From Candidatus Fermentithermobacillaceae bacterium (lineage in GTDB: Bacteria > Bacillota > Sulfobacillia > Fermentithermobacillales > Fermentithermobacillaceae): DNA of 62,130 nt. The stretch lies in the NCBI GenBank assembly GCA_012841375.1, contig DUUV01000052.1, positions 1 through 62,130 on the forward strand, given 5' to 3'. The notes beneath the pieces were generated by a model. It saw only the letters and a program-made list of their open reading frames with translations, had not been told where the DNA came from and ran no database searches. The translations under genes were made by a program, and so were the position numbers. Below are positions 25,972 to 34,252 of this stretch, in pieces. Every line of letters begins with the position of its first letter. The stretch's first letter is position 1.

Positions 25972-26065
25972 AATGACAGGAGCAGGCGGCGGCCGTGTAG
26001 AATTCTGACACGCTAGGCGGGATCCAGGCGAAGTGTAGGACAAAAGGTCTTAAGGATTGGTGTGT

Positions 26066-26845
26066 GTGCCACCGGAAGTCAACATTATGAGTGTGGAGTT
26101 CTATCCCGTAACCAAGGCGGGAGCATTCCGTTCTCTTGACTGGATGCTTTCCAGGGACGATGGACGGACCCGTCTTGTGGTCACCGCCAACCCTATCATG
26201 GTCATGACGGCCCAACGTGATCCGTCATTCAAGGAGATCTTGGAGAAGGCCGACCTCTTGGTACCTGACGGCATCGGCATTCTATGGGCGGCCCGGAAAA
26301 AGGGAAGGCCGTTGCCGGAACGGGTTACCGGTGTAGATCTCACCCACTACCTGTTGCGAAGGCGACCGGCCCCAAGGATATATCTATTGGGGGGCAAGCC
26401 GGGTGTAGCCGAGCGCGCCTACCGGAACATCGAGAAAGAGACACCGGGCGCCAGGATATGCGGGACCCGCCACGGGTATTTTGGTCCGGACGAAGAGCCT
26501 GCAGTGGTTCAAGGCATTCGCGCCGCCAGGCCGGACGTCATCCTTGCCGGTATGGGAAGTCCCAGACAAGAGAAGTTCATCTGGCGAAACAGGGACAAAT
26601 TGGGCGCCAAGGCAGCCATCGGAGTAGGTGGCGTGTTGGACATACTTGCAGGTGAGTCCAAGCGGGCCCCAGAGGTCTTCCAGAGGGCCGGTCTGGAGTG
26701 GTTGTACCGGCTGGTAATGGAGCCAAAGCGGCTCCGCGCCGACCTGAAGCTCATCGAATTCTTCATCAAAATACAGGTGGAGGCGGCTTTGAAGAAGGAT
26801 GATCCGGCGGATGCCGGGGAAGGACCGGACGACGAGTACAGATGA
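26066..26845 (+). CDS. WecG/TagA/CpsF family glycosyltransferase
   Basis: A 259-residue glycosyltransferase of the GT26 family, which transfers N-acetylmannosamine(uronate) to a lipid-linked sugar in wall teichoic acid or related polymer synthesis. Family motifs are VTANPIMVMTAQRDPSFKEI, LLVPDGIGILWAARKKG, ERVTGVDLTHYLL, IYLLGGKPGVAERA, VILAGMGSPRQEKFIWRN and AIGVGGVLDILAGESKRAPE. GTG 26066 is chosen because AAGGA is 9 bases upstream; TTG 26057 and GTG 26060 are also in frame. Divergent from csaB. The exact polymer cannot be told, so no symbol is given. Confidence 0.88.
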   Translation: MPPEVNIMSVEFYPVTKAGAFRSLDWMLSRDDGRTRLVVTANPIMVMTAQRDPSFKEILEKADLLVPDGIGILWAARKKGRPLPERVTGVDLTHYLLRRRPAPRIYLLGGKPGVAERAYRNIEKETPGARICGTRHGYFGPDEEPAVVQGIRAARPDVILAGMGSPRQEKFIWRNRDKLGAKAAIGVGGVLDILAGESKRAPEVFQRAGLEWLYRLVMEPKRLRADLKLIEFFIKIQVEAALKKDDPADAGEGPDDEYR

Positions 26846-26861
26846 GAGAGGGGCAATCAAC

Positions 26862-27731
26862 ATGTCAAAGCTCCAGCGCGAGACGGGTGGCAGTGGGGCC
26901 GGCGTCGAGCATATCGAAGAAATGGCACGTCGCCTGCGTTACCACATCATCCGAATGGTAGGGAAGGCGGGCTCGGGCCACCCCGGGGGATCCCTTTCGA
27001 GTTCCGACATAGTCGCGGCGCTGTACTTCGGCGGAGTGTTGAGGGTTGATCCTAGAAACCCCTTGTGGAGCGAGCGGGACCGGTTTGTGTTGTCAAAAGG
27101 TCACGCTGCCCCCGTCCTGTACGCCGCGCTGGCGGAGATGGGATTCTTTCCGGTGGATGTCCTTCTCACGCTCCGGAAGATGGGATCGCCCCTCCAGGGC
27201 CACCCTGATTGCAGGAAAGTGGCGGGAGTTGAGGTTTCTACAGGGTCCTTGGGCCAGGGCCTCTCGATCGCGGTAGGCATGGCGTTGGCGGGCAAGCTGG
27301 ACAAGAAGGACTACAAGGTGTGGGCCCTTCTAGGCGATGGCGAGTGCCAAGAGGGACAAGTGTGGGAAGCGGCCATGGCAGCGGCGCACTACAAGCTCGA
27401 CAACCTGCGCATCATTATAGACCATAACCACCTTCAGATAGACGGGCCGGTTGACCGGGTCATGTCGGTGGGATCTCTCGGGGACAAGTTCCGCGCTTTC
27501 GGTTGGGAAGTGTTGAGCGTGGACGGGCACGACATCCGCGAGCTCCTGGAGGCGTACAGGAGATCGAGCGAGGGGAAGCCGCTGGCCATCGTCGCCGAGA
27601 CAGTGAAAGGAAAAGGCGTTAAATTCATGGAGGGCGTCGCGGCCTGGCACGGAAAGGTCCCTCAGGGTGAGGAACTGGACCGGGCTCTTGCGGAAGTCAC
27701 AATTCGCGAGACGGAGGAGAGAGGGCAATGA
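26862..27731 (+). CDS. Transketolase, N-terminal subunit
   Basis: A 289-residue thiamine-diphosphate-binding half of a split transketolase (pentose phosphate pathway). TPP-binding features are SGHPGGSLSSSDIVAALYFG, SKGHAAPVLYAALAEMGFF, GSLGQGLSIAVGMAL and the GDGECQEGQVWEAAMAAAHY motif with its Asp/Asn partners (IIDHNHLQIDG). The start at 26862 has AGAGAGGGG upstream. The stop overlaps the next gene's ATG (ATGA), so the two subunits are coupled. Split transketolases are common in Archaea and Clostridia. Confidence 0.94.
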   Translation: MSKLQRETGGSGAGVEHIEEMARRLRYHIIRMVGKAGSGHPGGSLSSSDIVAALYFGGVLRVDPRNPLWSERDRFVLSKGHAAPVLYAALAEMGFFPVDVLLTLRKMGSPLQGHPDCRKVAGVEVSTGSLGQGLSIAVGMALAGKLDKKDYKVWALLGDGECQEGQVWEAAMAAAHYKLDNLRIIIDHNHLQIDGPVDRVMSVGSLGDKFRAFGWEVLSVDGHDIRELLEAYRRSSEGKPLAIVAETVKGKGVKFMEGVAAWHGKVPQGEELDRALAEVTIRETEERGQ

Positions 27732-28714
27732 AAGCGGCAAGAGACGCGTACGGCGAGGTCTTGGTGGAGCTCGGGAAAGAGAACGTCCGTATCGTGGTCT
27801 TGGACGCCGACCTGTCGTCGTCAACGAAGACGGCCGTCTTCGGCAAGGCGTTTCCCGATAGGTTCTTCAATATGGGAATAGCCGAAGCCAATATGATGGG
27901 CGTCGCGGCGGGGATGGCCAGAGCGGGCAAGATACCTTTCGTCTCCACCTTCGCGGTGTTCGCCACCGGGAGGACATACGATCAGATAAGACAATCCATT
28001 GCGTATACGGGGTTCAATGTGAAGATAGTCGCCACCCACGGGGGGTTGACGGTTGGCGCCGACGGCGCTTCACACCAGGCTCTGGAGGACATCGCCCTAA
28101 TGAGGGTATTGCCCGGCATGACCGTCATAGTGCCTAGCGACGCCGAAGAGACGAAGCTGGCGGTCAGGGCAGCGGCTGCCCATACCGGACCCGTGTACAT
28201 ACGGCTTGGACGCGAAGCCGTTCCTCAAGTCTTTCCCGCCGGCTCCTCCTTTGAGATCGGCAAGGGGAACGTCCTTCTGCCCGATGTCTCCCGCGAGGAT
28301 GTGATTGCCGCCGACCCGTCGTCTCGGCGATTTGATGTGTCGTTCATCGCCTGCGGCGTAATGGTTAAGGAGTGCCTGGACGCCGCGTCCCTCCTGGAGG
28401 CACAGGGACTCCGTTGCGCGGTCGCAGGGTTCGCCTCGGTGAAACCGTTTGACGCCGACCTGTGTATGGCTTTGGCAAAGGGGAGCCGCCTTGTGGTCGC
28501 CGCCGAAGAGCACAGCGTTATCGGAGGTCTTGGCGGCGCGGTGTGCGAGTGCCTGTCGGGAAGTCATCCGTCCAGGGTACTCCGGATAGGCGTCGAAGAC
28601 CGCTTCGGCGAGTCGGGCCCGGCTAGGGAGTTGTTGGAGGCCTACGGACTCACCGCGGATTCGGTTGCCCGGAGAGTCAGGGCGGTCCTGGACACGAATC
28701 AGACGACGGTCTAG
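27728..28714 (+). CDS. Transketolase, C-terminal subunit
   Basis: A 328-residue pyrimidine-binding and C-terminal half of transketolase. It contains VVLDADLSSSTKTAVFGKAF, the catalytic-Glu region RFFNMGIAEANMMGVAAGMA, and HGGLTVGADGASHQALEDIA. The final third is the transketolase C domain (VVAAEEHSVIGGLGGAVCEC). It starts within the stop of the N-terminal subunit. No other pentose phosphate genes are in the window. Confidence 0.94.
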   Translation: MKAARDAYGEVLVELGKENVRIVVLDADLSSSTKTAVFGKAFPDRFFNMGIAEANMMGVAAGMARAGKIPFVSTFAVFATGRTYDQIRQSIAYTGFNVKIVATHGGLTVGADGASHQALEDIALMRVLPGMTVIVPSDAEETKLAVRAAAAHTGPVYIRLGREAVPQVFPAGSSFEIGKGNVLLPDVSREDVIAADPSSRRFDVSFIACGVMVKECLDAASLLEAQGLRCAVAGFASVKPFDADLCMALAKGSRLVVAAEEHSVIGGLGGAVCECLSGSHPSRVLRIGVEDRFGESGPARELLEAYGLTADSVARRVRAVLDTNQTTV

Positions 28715-28780
28715 GTATTACCCGGCAATACACTGGGTAAGAGCACGCCGGGGATCGCTTCTTGACATACGCTGTCTGCC

Positions 28781-28814
28781 GGCCGGTGGCCGGGTCCGAG
28801 CCCGGTTACCGGCC
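28781..28814 (+). other. Strong inverted repeat in the ftsE leader
   Basis: GGCCGGTGGCCGGG (28781-28794), loop TCCGAG, CCCGGTTACCGGCC (28801-28814). In RNA this makes a 14-pair stem with two G-U pairs. It is not followed directly by a T-run (the next one is TTTTTT 32 bases later), so it is either a weak tktC terminator or a structured ftsE leader element. Confidence 0.5.
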
Positions 28815-28940
28815 TCGCATTTCCGCTGCTCTGGCAGATATTGACCTTTTTTCTCCGGGAGGATGAAACAGGATCGGGCGATCTTGTGTCGAATGTATGG
28901 GACGGTACTGGAGTTTTGTCTTTTCTTGGGGTGACGGCCG

Positions 28941-29621
28941 TTGATCCAAGTGCGGGGAGTCTCGAAAGCCTATCCCGGAGGCATGCTGGCCCTAAATCGG
29001 GTGAGCCTGGATATCCGCAAGGGCGAGTTTGTCTTCATCGTGGGGCAGAGCGGAGCGGGCAAGTCCACTTTGATCAAACTGCTGTATCGAGAAGAGGTAC
29101 CGTCGGAAGGACAGGTATTTGTAGGCGGCAGGGACGTTGCTCGAATGCGCCGCCGCGAAGTTCCTCTTCTAAGGAGAAAGATCGGCGTGGTCTTTCAGGA
29201 CTTCAAACTACTGCCGGATCGCACCGTAGCCGAGAACGTCGCGTTTGCCCTCCAGGTTACGGGCTACAGCGGGAGAGACGCCAACAAGGCGGTATCCCAG
29301 GTACTGTCGATGGTGGGGCTCAGGAACCGTCAGAACTCCTATCCGGGCGAGCTTTCCGGCGGTGAGCAGCAGCGGGTGGCTATCGCCCGGGCCTTGGTGA
29401 GGAACCCTGATATCTTGATAGCGGACGAGCCTACCGGGAACCTCGATCCCGATACCTCTCTTGAGATATTCCGACTGATCGAACGCGCGAACAGATACGG
29501 GACCACGGTGGTTATTGCCACCCACGCTCGCCACGTAGTTGACGCAATGAGGAAGCGAGTCATCGAGCTCAAGAGAGGCAGCGTGGTGAGGGACGTCCGC
29601 AGAGGGGCGTATGACGATTGA
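28941..29621 (+). CDS. ftsE: Cell-division ABC transporter ATPase FtsE
   Basis: A 226-residue ABC ATPase with Walker A (GQSGAGKSTLIKLLY), the signature (LSGGEQQRVAIARALV) and Walker B (ILIADEPTGNLD). With FtsX it forms a transmembrane switch that activates peptidoglycan hydrolases at the cell surface; in Bacillus the target is CwlO. It starts at TTG 28941. The stop overlaps the ftsX start, so the two are coupled. The 226-base gap before it holds a strong hairpin. Confidence 0.95.
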   Translation: MIQVRGVSKAYPGGMLALNRVSLDIRKGEFVFIVGQSGAGKSTLIKLLYREEVPSEGQVFVGGRDVARMRRREVPLLRRKIGVVFQDFKLLPDRTVAENVAFALQVTGYSGRDANKAVSQVLSMVGLRNRQNSYPGELSGGEQQRVAIARALVRNPDILIADEPTGNLDPDTSLEIFRLIERANRYGTTVVIATHARHVVDAMRKRVIELKRGSVVRDVRRGAYDD

Positions 29622-30502
29622 GGTATACCCTCGGAGGATACCTGATTAGCGAGACACACAAGAGCATATGGCGCAGCAGGATGTCATCGTTCCTGTCGTG
29701 CGGGACGACGGCTCTGGCTCTGTTTTTGCTGGGAGTCGCGATTCTCATCAACCTGAACTTGTCACACCTTTTCACCGATGTGCAAAGCCAGATGGAAATC
29801 CAGGCCTACCTTACCATGGAAGCTTCCGAGGAAGACGCGGAGGCCGCGATCCAAGTCGCCCAAGCCTTGAACGGGGTGGCCGAGGTCAGATACGTCAGCA
29901 GGGAAGAAGCCTTTCGAGAACTCCAAGAGATGTTCCAGGAGAAAGCCACCGTCCTCGAAGGGATTGAGAACCCGCTGCCCGCCAGCATCCGGCTGACGAC
30001 TTTCCGTCCTGAAGATGTCCCGGATGTGGTAGCGCGCCTAAGGGAAATCCCATGTGTCGACGACGTCATCTATCAAGAAGAAGCCAGCCGGAATCTGGCC
30101 GTCTTGGGTCGTGTGTCACAGGTGCTTTCACTGGGCGGGACGGTCATCGTAGGCCTCGTGGCCATCACGGTAATCGGCAACTCAACCAGGATGACGATTG
30201 AGGCCAGGCGCCATGAGATAGGGATCATGAAGCTCGTAGGCGCCACCGACGGATTCGTCGTTGGACCGTTCGTGCTGACCGGGATTGTCTTGGGGATGTT
30301 TGGAGGCCTTCTTGGAGCCGGGCTCTCCGTCGGCCTGTACAACTACCTTACGGGCAGCCTGGAAAGCGTGTTGCCGTTCATCCCCATACTGAGCCTCACG
30401 AGAGGAACCGCCATCAACATAGCAGGGATCTTGGTGATCACGGGTGTCGCCGTCGGTACCCTGGGGTCGGCTCTCTCTCTGAGAAGGCATTTGAACGTGT
30501 AA
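29618..30502 (+). CDS. ftsX: Cell-division protein FtsX
   Basis: A 294-residue membrane partner of FtsE. One transmembrane helix lies at about residues 24-47, followed by an extracellular domain (about 48-165, QMEIQAYLTMEASEEDAEAA) that contacts hydrolases, then three helices (about 170-195, 215-240, 262-288). FtsX-typical segments are GNSTRMTIEARRHEIGIMKL and VGATDGFVVGPFVLTGIVLG. The start TTG overlaps ftsE. A coiled-coil M23 protein follows after 13 bases and is its likely client. Confidence 0.95.
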   Translation: MRYTLGGYLISETHKSIWRSRMSSFLSCGTTALALFLLGVAILINLNLSHLFTDVQSQMEIQAYLTMEASEEDAEAAIQVAQALNGVAEVRYVSREEAFRELQEMFQEKATVLEGIENPLPASIRLTTFRPEDVPDVVARLREIPCVDDVIYQEEASRNLAVLGRVSQVLSLGGTVIVGLVAITVIGNSTRMTIEARRHEIGIMKLVGATDGFVVGPFVLTGIVLGMFGGLLGAGLSVGLYNYLTGSLESVLPFIPILSLTRGTAINIAGILVITGVAVGTLGSALSLRRHLNV

Positions 30503-30515
30503 GGAGGTTCCGGCG

Positions 30516-31670
30516 ATGAAAGGTCGCCCTCTGGCAGTATTGGCGTTGGCCCTGATCATGATCGCGTCTCTGGTGGCGGCTCCCTTCATTCCCGCAAGGA
30601 CCGCCTTCACCGCCGACGATCTGTGGGAGAAGATGGCCGAGCTGGAGAGACTCCAGAAGGAGATCGAGGAGTACAAGAGCCGGATTAGCAAGCATCAGAA
30701 GACCGAGTCCACCATTGTTCAGGAGTTGGGTCGCCTTGACGACGAGCTGGCCCTGTCCGAACGAGAGCTGGCCTATATCGAGAAGAGCATCGACTACAAC
30801 AATGATCAGATCCGCATCACAAGGGAAGAGATCGCCGTCATTGAAGCGCGCTTGAGCGCCCAAAAGGCAGCCTTCGACGCACGGCTGGTCAGCATGTATA
30901 AGGCGGGGCAGACTTCTTACATCGACGTGCTCCTGACCTCCAAGAGTTTCTCAGACCTCATGGCAAGACTGCATTACCTCAAGCGATTGGCAGCCGACGA
31001 CACCGAGCTCATCGAGGGGTATACCGCCGATAGGCTGGAACTGGTAGCCAAGAGGGAATCGCTGGAGGCCCGCCTCAACGAACTGGAGGAACTCAAGGCA
31101 TCGGAGGAAGAGAAGCAAGAGGCTGTCTTGAGGAGGACCGAGGAAAGGCAGAAATACCTGGCCCAGATCATGTCCGAAAAGTCGCTCTTCGAGAAGGCGT
31201 TGGACGAAATGGAACAAGAGTCCAAGGCACTGGAGCGCATTATCGCCGAGGCTCAAGCCAAAGGTCAGCTTCCGCAGAGGGAGCTTTCAATGATCTGGCC
31301 GGTCACCGGGTATTGGATAACATCCTATTACGGTATGAGGTACCACCCGGTATTGGGATACGACCGGTTTCACAGCGGGATAGACTATGCGGCCGACTAT
31401 AACGTCCCCATCAAAGCCGCCGAGTCGGGCACGGTCCTGCTTGCCGGAGTCAACGGGGGCTACGGCAACTGCGTCATCATAGATCACGGCGGCGGCATCT
31501 CCACTCTCTACGGGCATGCAAACAAGGTCCTCGTGAAGGTAGGCGACGTGGTCGTCAAGGGACAGCAGATCGCCTTGGTCGGCAGTACCGGCGTGTCTAA
31601 CGGGCCTCACCTTCATTTTGAGGTCAGGATTAACGGGCAGACCACCAATCCCCTGGACTGGCTCCCGTAA
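30516..31670 (+). CDS. Coiled-coil M23 peptidoglycan endopeptidase (FtsEX-linked)
   Basis: A 384-residue exported protein: signal peptide (about 1-30), a long coiled coil (about 34-250), and a C-terminal M23/LytM domain. The zinc site is intact (FHSGIDYA with its His and Asp; HLHFEVRING with HxH), so it should be active. EnvC- and CwlO/PcsB-like architecture next to ftsEX suggests its coiled coil docks on FtsX to control hydrolysis. The RBS TAAGGAGG is strong. The contrast with the degenerate SpoIIQ-like domain at the start of the window is clear. Confidence 0.9.
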   Translation: MKGRPLAVLALALIMIASLVAAPFIPARTAFTADDLWEKMAELERLQKEIEEYKSRISKHQKTESTIVQELGRLDDELALSERELAYIEKSIDYNNDQIRITREEIAVIEARLSAQKAAFDARLVSMYKAGQTSYIDVLLTSKSFSDLMARLHYLKRLAADDTELIEGYTADRLELVAKRESLEARLNELEELKASEEEKQEAVLRRTEERQKYLAQIMSEKSLFEKALDEMEQESKALERIIAEAQAKGQLPQRELSMIWPVTGYWITSYYGMRYHPVLGYDRFHSGIDYAADYNVPIKAAESGTVLLAGVNGGYGNCVIIDHGGGISTLYGHANKVLVKVGDVVVKGQQIALVGSTGVSNGPHLHFEVRINGQTTNPLDWLP

Positions 31671-31760
31671 GGTACTGCCTGGAAGCGGGAATGTGGATAT
31701 GCTAGACTGAATACATCGTAAAGTAACCCCATGCCCCGGAAAGGGGGGAGCCGTCCTTTC

Positions 31761-32873
31761 ATGTCCAAACGACGGGTGCTCTTACTCTGCCTTATTACGG
31801 CTCTCGTGGCAGTCACGGTGACTGCGGGTACCTGCTTCTACTTCATCTACACGGGACCTATAGGCAAGGTATTCGGGATAGTCAACCTCCTTGACCAAAG
31901 TTATTACCGCCCCGTGGACCGTGAGAAGGCCCTTGAGGGCGCTTCGCGGGGCGTCGTGACGAGCCTTGGAGACCCCTACTCATCCTACATGTCACGGCAG
32001 GAATGGGAGGAGTTCCAGGTAAGGACCTCCGGGGCCTATTCGGGGATCGGCGTCACCATTGACGTCAGGGACAAATATGTGCGCATTGCGACTCCTATGA
32101 AGGGTTCGCCTGCCGAAGAGGCCGGACTTCGAGCAGACGACCTCATCCTCAGGGTAGACGGCGAACCGGTTGCGACCAGCGACGAAGCCGCGGCCAAGAT
32201 CAGGGGGCCGGCCGGCACTTCGGTGACGCTTACCATAGGTAGAGACCAGGAGTCGTTTGACGTGACGATCACGCGGCGTGATATCGTGGTGCCCGCTTCT
32301 TCTTACTCGATGAAGGAAGGCGGGATCGGATATATCGAGCTTCTGAGCTTCAACGAGCACTCCGACGCCGAAGTTGCCGCCGCTCTGGAAGACCTGAAGG
32401 ACCAGGGCGCCAAGGCCATAGTCCTTGACCTCCGGTACAACGGCGGCGGGTACGTCAACCAGTGCCTCAATATCGCCGAGATGTTCGTGCCAAAAGGCCC
32501 CGTAGTGACCTTGAACTACAAGAACGCGCCTGCCGAGACCTACTCTTCACAGGGTTCCGGCCTGGGAATGCCACTCGTGGTGCTCGTCAACGGGGGCAGC
32601 GCCAGCGCCTCGGAGATCCTGGCGGGGGCCATTCAGGACAGCGGAGCCGGGGTCCTTGTCGGGGAAAGGACATTTGGCAAGGGACTGGTGCAGGGTGCCT
32701 TCCCTCTGAAGGACGGTTCGGTCGTGAAACTGACTACAGCGGAATACCTGACGCCGTCAGGGCGTGCCATCAACGGCGCCGGACTGGAACCGGACGTGGA
32801 AGTCCACGGAGACGACTTGCAGCTCCAGAGAGCCCTTGAAATAGCCGCCCAGGCCATTTCAGGAACACAATAG
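31761..32873 (+). CDS. ctpB: C-terminal processing peptidase (S41), CtpB type
   Basis: A 370-residue membrane-anchored serine protease: N-terminal helix (about 4-26), PDZ domain (about 85-170, SGAYSGIGVTIDVRDKYVRI), and S41 catalytic core with the Ser in VNGGSASASEILAGAIQDSG and the Lys in VGERTFGKGLVQGAFPLKDG. CtpB in Bacillus cleaves SpoIVFA/SpoIVFB-complex components during sporulation. ATG 31761 is chosen because of the GGGGGGAG upstream; the ATG at 31731 lacks an RBS. It belongs to the ftsEX-ctpB-minJ cluster seen also in Bacillus. Confidence 0.92.
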   Translation: MSKRRVLLLCLITALVAVTVTAGTCFYFIYTGPIGKVFGIVNLLDQSYYRPVDREKALEGASRGVVTSLGDPYSSYMSRQEWEEFQVRTSGAYSGIGVTIDVRDKYVRIATPMKGSPAEEAGLRADDLILRVDGEPVATSDEAAAKIRGPAGTSVTLTIGRDQESFDVTITRRDIVVPASSYSMKEGGIGYIELLSFNEHSDAEVAAALEDLKDQGAKAIVLDLRYNGGGYVNQCLNIAEMFVPKGPVVTLNYKNAPAETYSSQGSGLGMPLVVLVNGGSASASEILAGAIQDSGAGVLVGERTFGKGLVQGAFPLKDGSVVKLTTAEYLTPSGRAINGAGLEPDVEVHGDDLQLQRALEIAAQAISGTQ

Positions 32874-32892
32874 AGGGGATGTCTTTAGAACG

Positions 32893-34146
32893 GTGCAGCC
32901 TTTCTACGAGTTACTTGAATCGGTCGTTAAGTCGTACCCCGGCATTTTCCTAAATCCTGTGGTGGATGTGTTGTATTTGGTCGTGCTGGGGTTGGTCGCC
33001 GGCCAATACGCCAGGGTTCAGTCTCTCGAGGAAAGGCTCTACGGGAGGTCCAAGAACAAGGCGTTCATCAAGACCCTCTGGGGGATCGGTTTGGGCCTTG
33101 TCGGAGGTCTCTTGGCCTCCGTACTTCTAGTGATGGTGGGCGTAACGGTCAGCGACGCGGGGTTCAGTTACCTCTTGCCCCTCTCCCTGTTCCTCTTTCT
33201 ATGGAGTCCCAGGTTTCTGTGTTTCTCGTACTCCGGAGCCCTTTTGAGCCTAAGCCACCTCGTGTTCGGTTGGCCCAGGGTCAACGTGCAGGCCATAATG
33301 GCTCTGGTCGCGTGCCTGCACGCGGCAGAGTCGCTCCTCATTCGCTTAAGCGGCGCCGGCTGCTCCACGCCCCTCTACGTGCCCGGGAAGGATGGAAGGA
33401 CTGTCGGCGGGTTCGCGCTGCAGAGGTTCTGGCCCGTCCCCTTGATCGTCCTCTTCATGGTCAAGGTCCCCGACATTTCGGCCATGACGGGTCTCATTCA
33501 CCTGCCTGACTGGTGGCCTCTTATCAAAGCGCCGCCGGTCCAAGGGCCGGGAACCCCGCTCTTCACGATGATGCCCGTGGTAGCCGCGCTTGGGTACGGT
33601 GATCTGGCCATTTCGGTGACTCCCCGGGAGAAGGCGAAAGAGACCTCCCGCAACCTCTTCTTGTTCAGCGTCATCCTACTGGGGTTCGCGGTAGCCGCAT
33701 CTCGCTGGTCGCCTTTTGTCTGGGTCGCCGCGCTGTTTGCGCCCATCGGGCATGAGATAGTGATTCGCATGGGCAACCGCCAGGAGTCCGAGAGAGATCC
33801 GCTGTTCGTGTCTGACGGCGACCTCGTGGTGCTGGACGTCTTCGAGGGTACCCCGGCTCATGCCGCGGGGATCGAGAGAGAGGCGCGGATCACCATGATC
33901 GGAGGGCAAGAAGTGCGAGGGCGTCAAGACCTTGAAGCAGCGCTTGCCGCGCCCGGTGACCTCGCTTTTACGTTCATGAACGTCGGCGACAAGAGACCAC
34001 GAGAAGTCTTGGTAAGAAGGAATGGTACCGAACCGGTGGGCATCCTTCCGGCGCCCGGCATCGGAGACTCTCCCCTTGTAGTTCCCCACAACTCCGGTCC
34101 TCTGGTGGTTTTCCTGAAGAAATTCCTAGCCCGGAAGGCCTCATAG
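32893..34146 (+). CDS. minJ: Polytopic membrane protein with C-terminal PDZ domain, MinJ-like
   Basis: A 417-residue protein with about seven or eight transmembrane segments (about 20-290) and one PDZ domain (about 310-375: [39 protein letters not shown]). In Bacillus MinJ bridges DivIVA and MinD and follows ctpB, exactly this order. No DivIVA or MinCD gene is in the window to support the link. It starts at GTG 32893 after GAGGGGAT. Another PDZ protein of unknown role is the alternative. Confidence 0.7.
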   Translation: MQPFYELLESVVKSYPGIFLNPVVDVLYLVVLGLVAGQYARVQSLEERLYGRSKNKAFIKTLWGIGLGLVGGLLASVLLVMVGVTVSDAGFSYLLPLSLFLFLWSPRFLCFSYSGALLSLSHLVFGWPRVNVQAIMALVACLHAAESLLIRLSGAGCSTPLYVPGKDGRTVGGFALQRFWPVPLIVLFMVKVPDISAMTGLIHLPDWWPLIKAPPVQGPGTPLFTMMPVVAALGYGDLAISVTPREKAKETSRNLFLFSVILLGFAVAASRWSPFVWVAALFAPIGHEIVIRMGNRQESERDPLFVSDGDLVVLDVFEGTPAHAAGIEREARITMIGGQEVRGRQDLEAALAAPGDLAFTFMNVGDKRPREVLVRRNGTEPVGILPAPGIGDSPLVVPHNSGPLVVFLKKFLARKAS

Positions 34147-34199
34147 AACAGAGTTCCTACCAGGGAGATTGCCTCTGAAGATCCGGAGGGGCCAAACAT

Positions 34200-34228
34200 T
34201 TGATTGCTATCATGCCCGTATGTATAAT
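34200..34228 (+). promoter_or_regulatory. Sigma-A promoter of uvrBAC
   Basis: TTGATT (34200-34205), 17 bases, and a perfect TATAAT (34223-34228) lie 25 bases before uvrB. A half-site-like GAACAGAGTTC at 34147-34157 is upstream, but its 3-base spacer does not fit the 4-base LexA box of Gram-positive bacteria. Confidence 0.75.
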
Positions 34229-34252
34229 GGTCAGGCGGAGGGATGTCCCCGG

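Noticed and set aside
28841-29365. 174-codon plus frame over the start of ftsE.
   Set aside because: It reads the ftsE sequence out of frame; the ftsE frame holds Walker motifs.
34147-34157. LexA (SOS) box candidate before uvrB (GAACAGAGTTC).
   Set aside because: The half sites are 3 bases apart; the Gram-positive SOS box needs 4. The rest of the consensus is absent.
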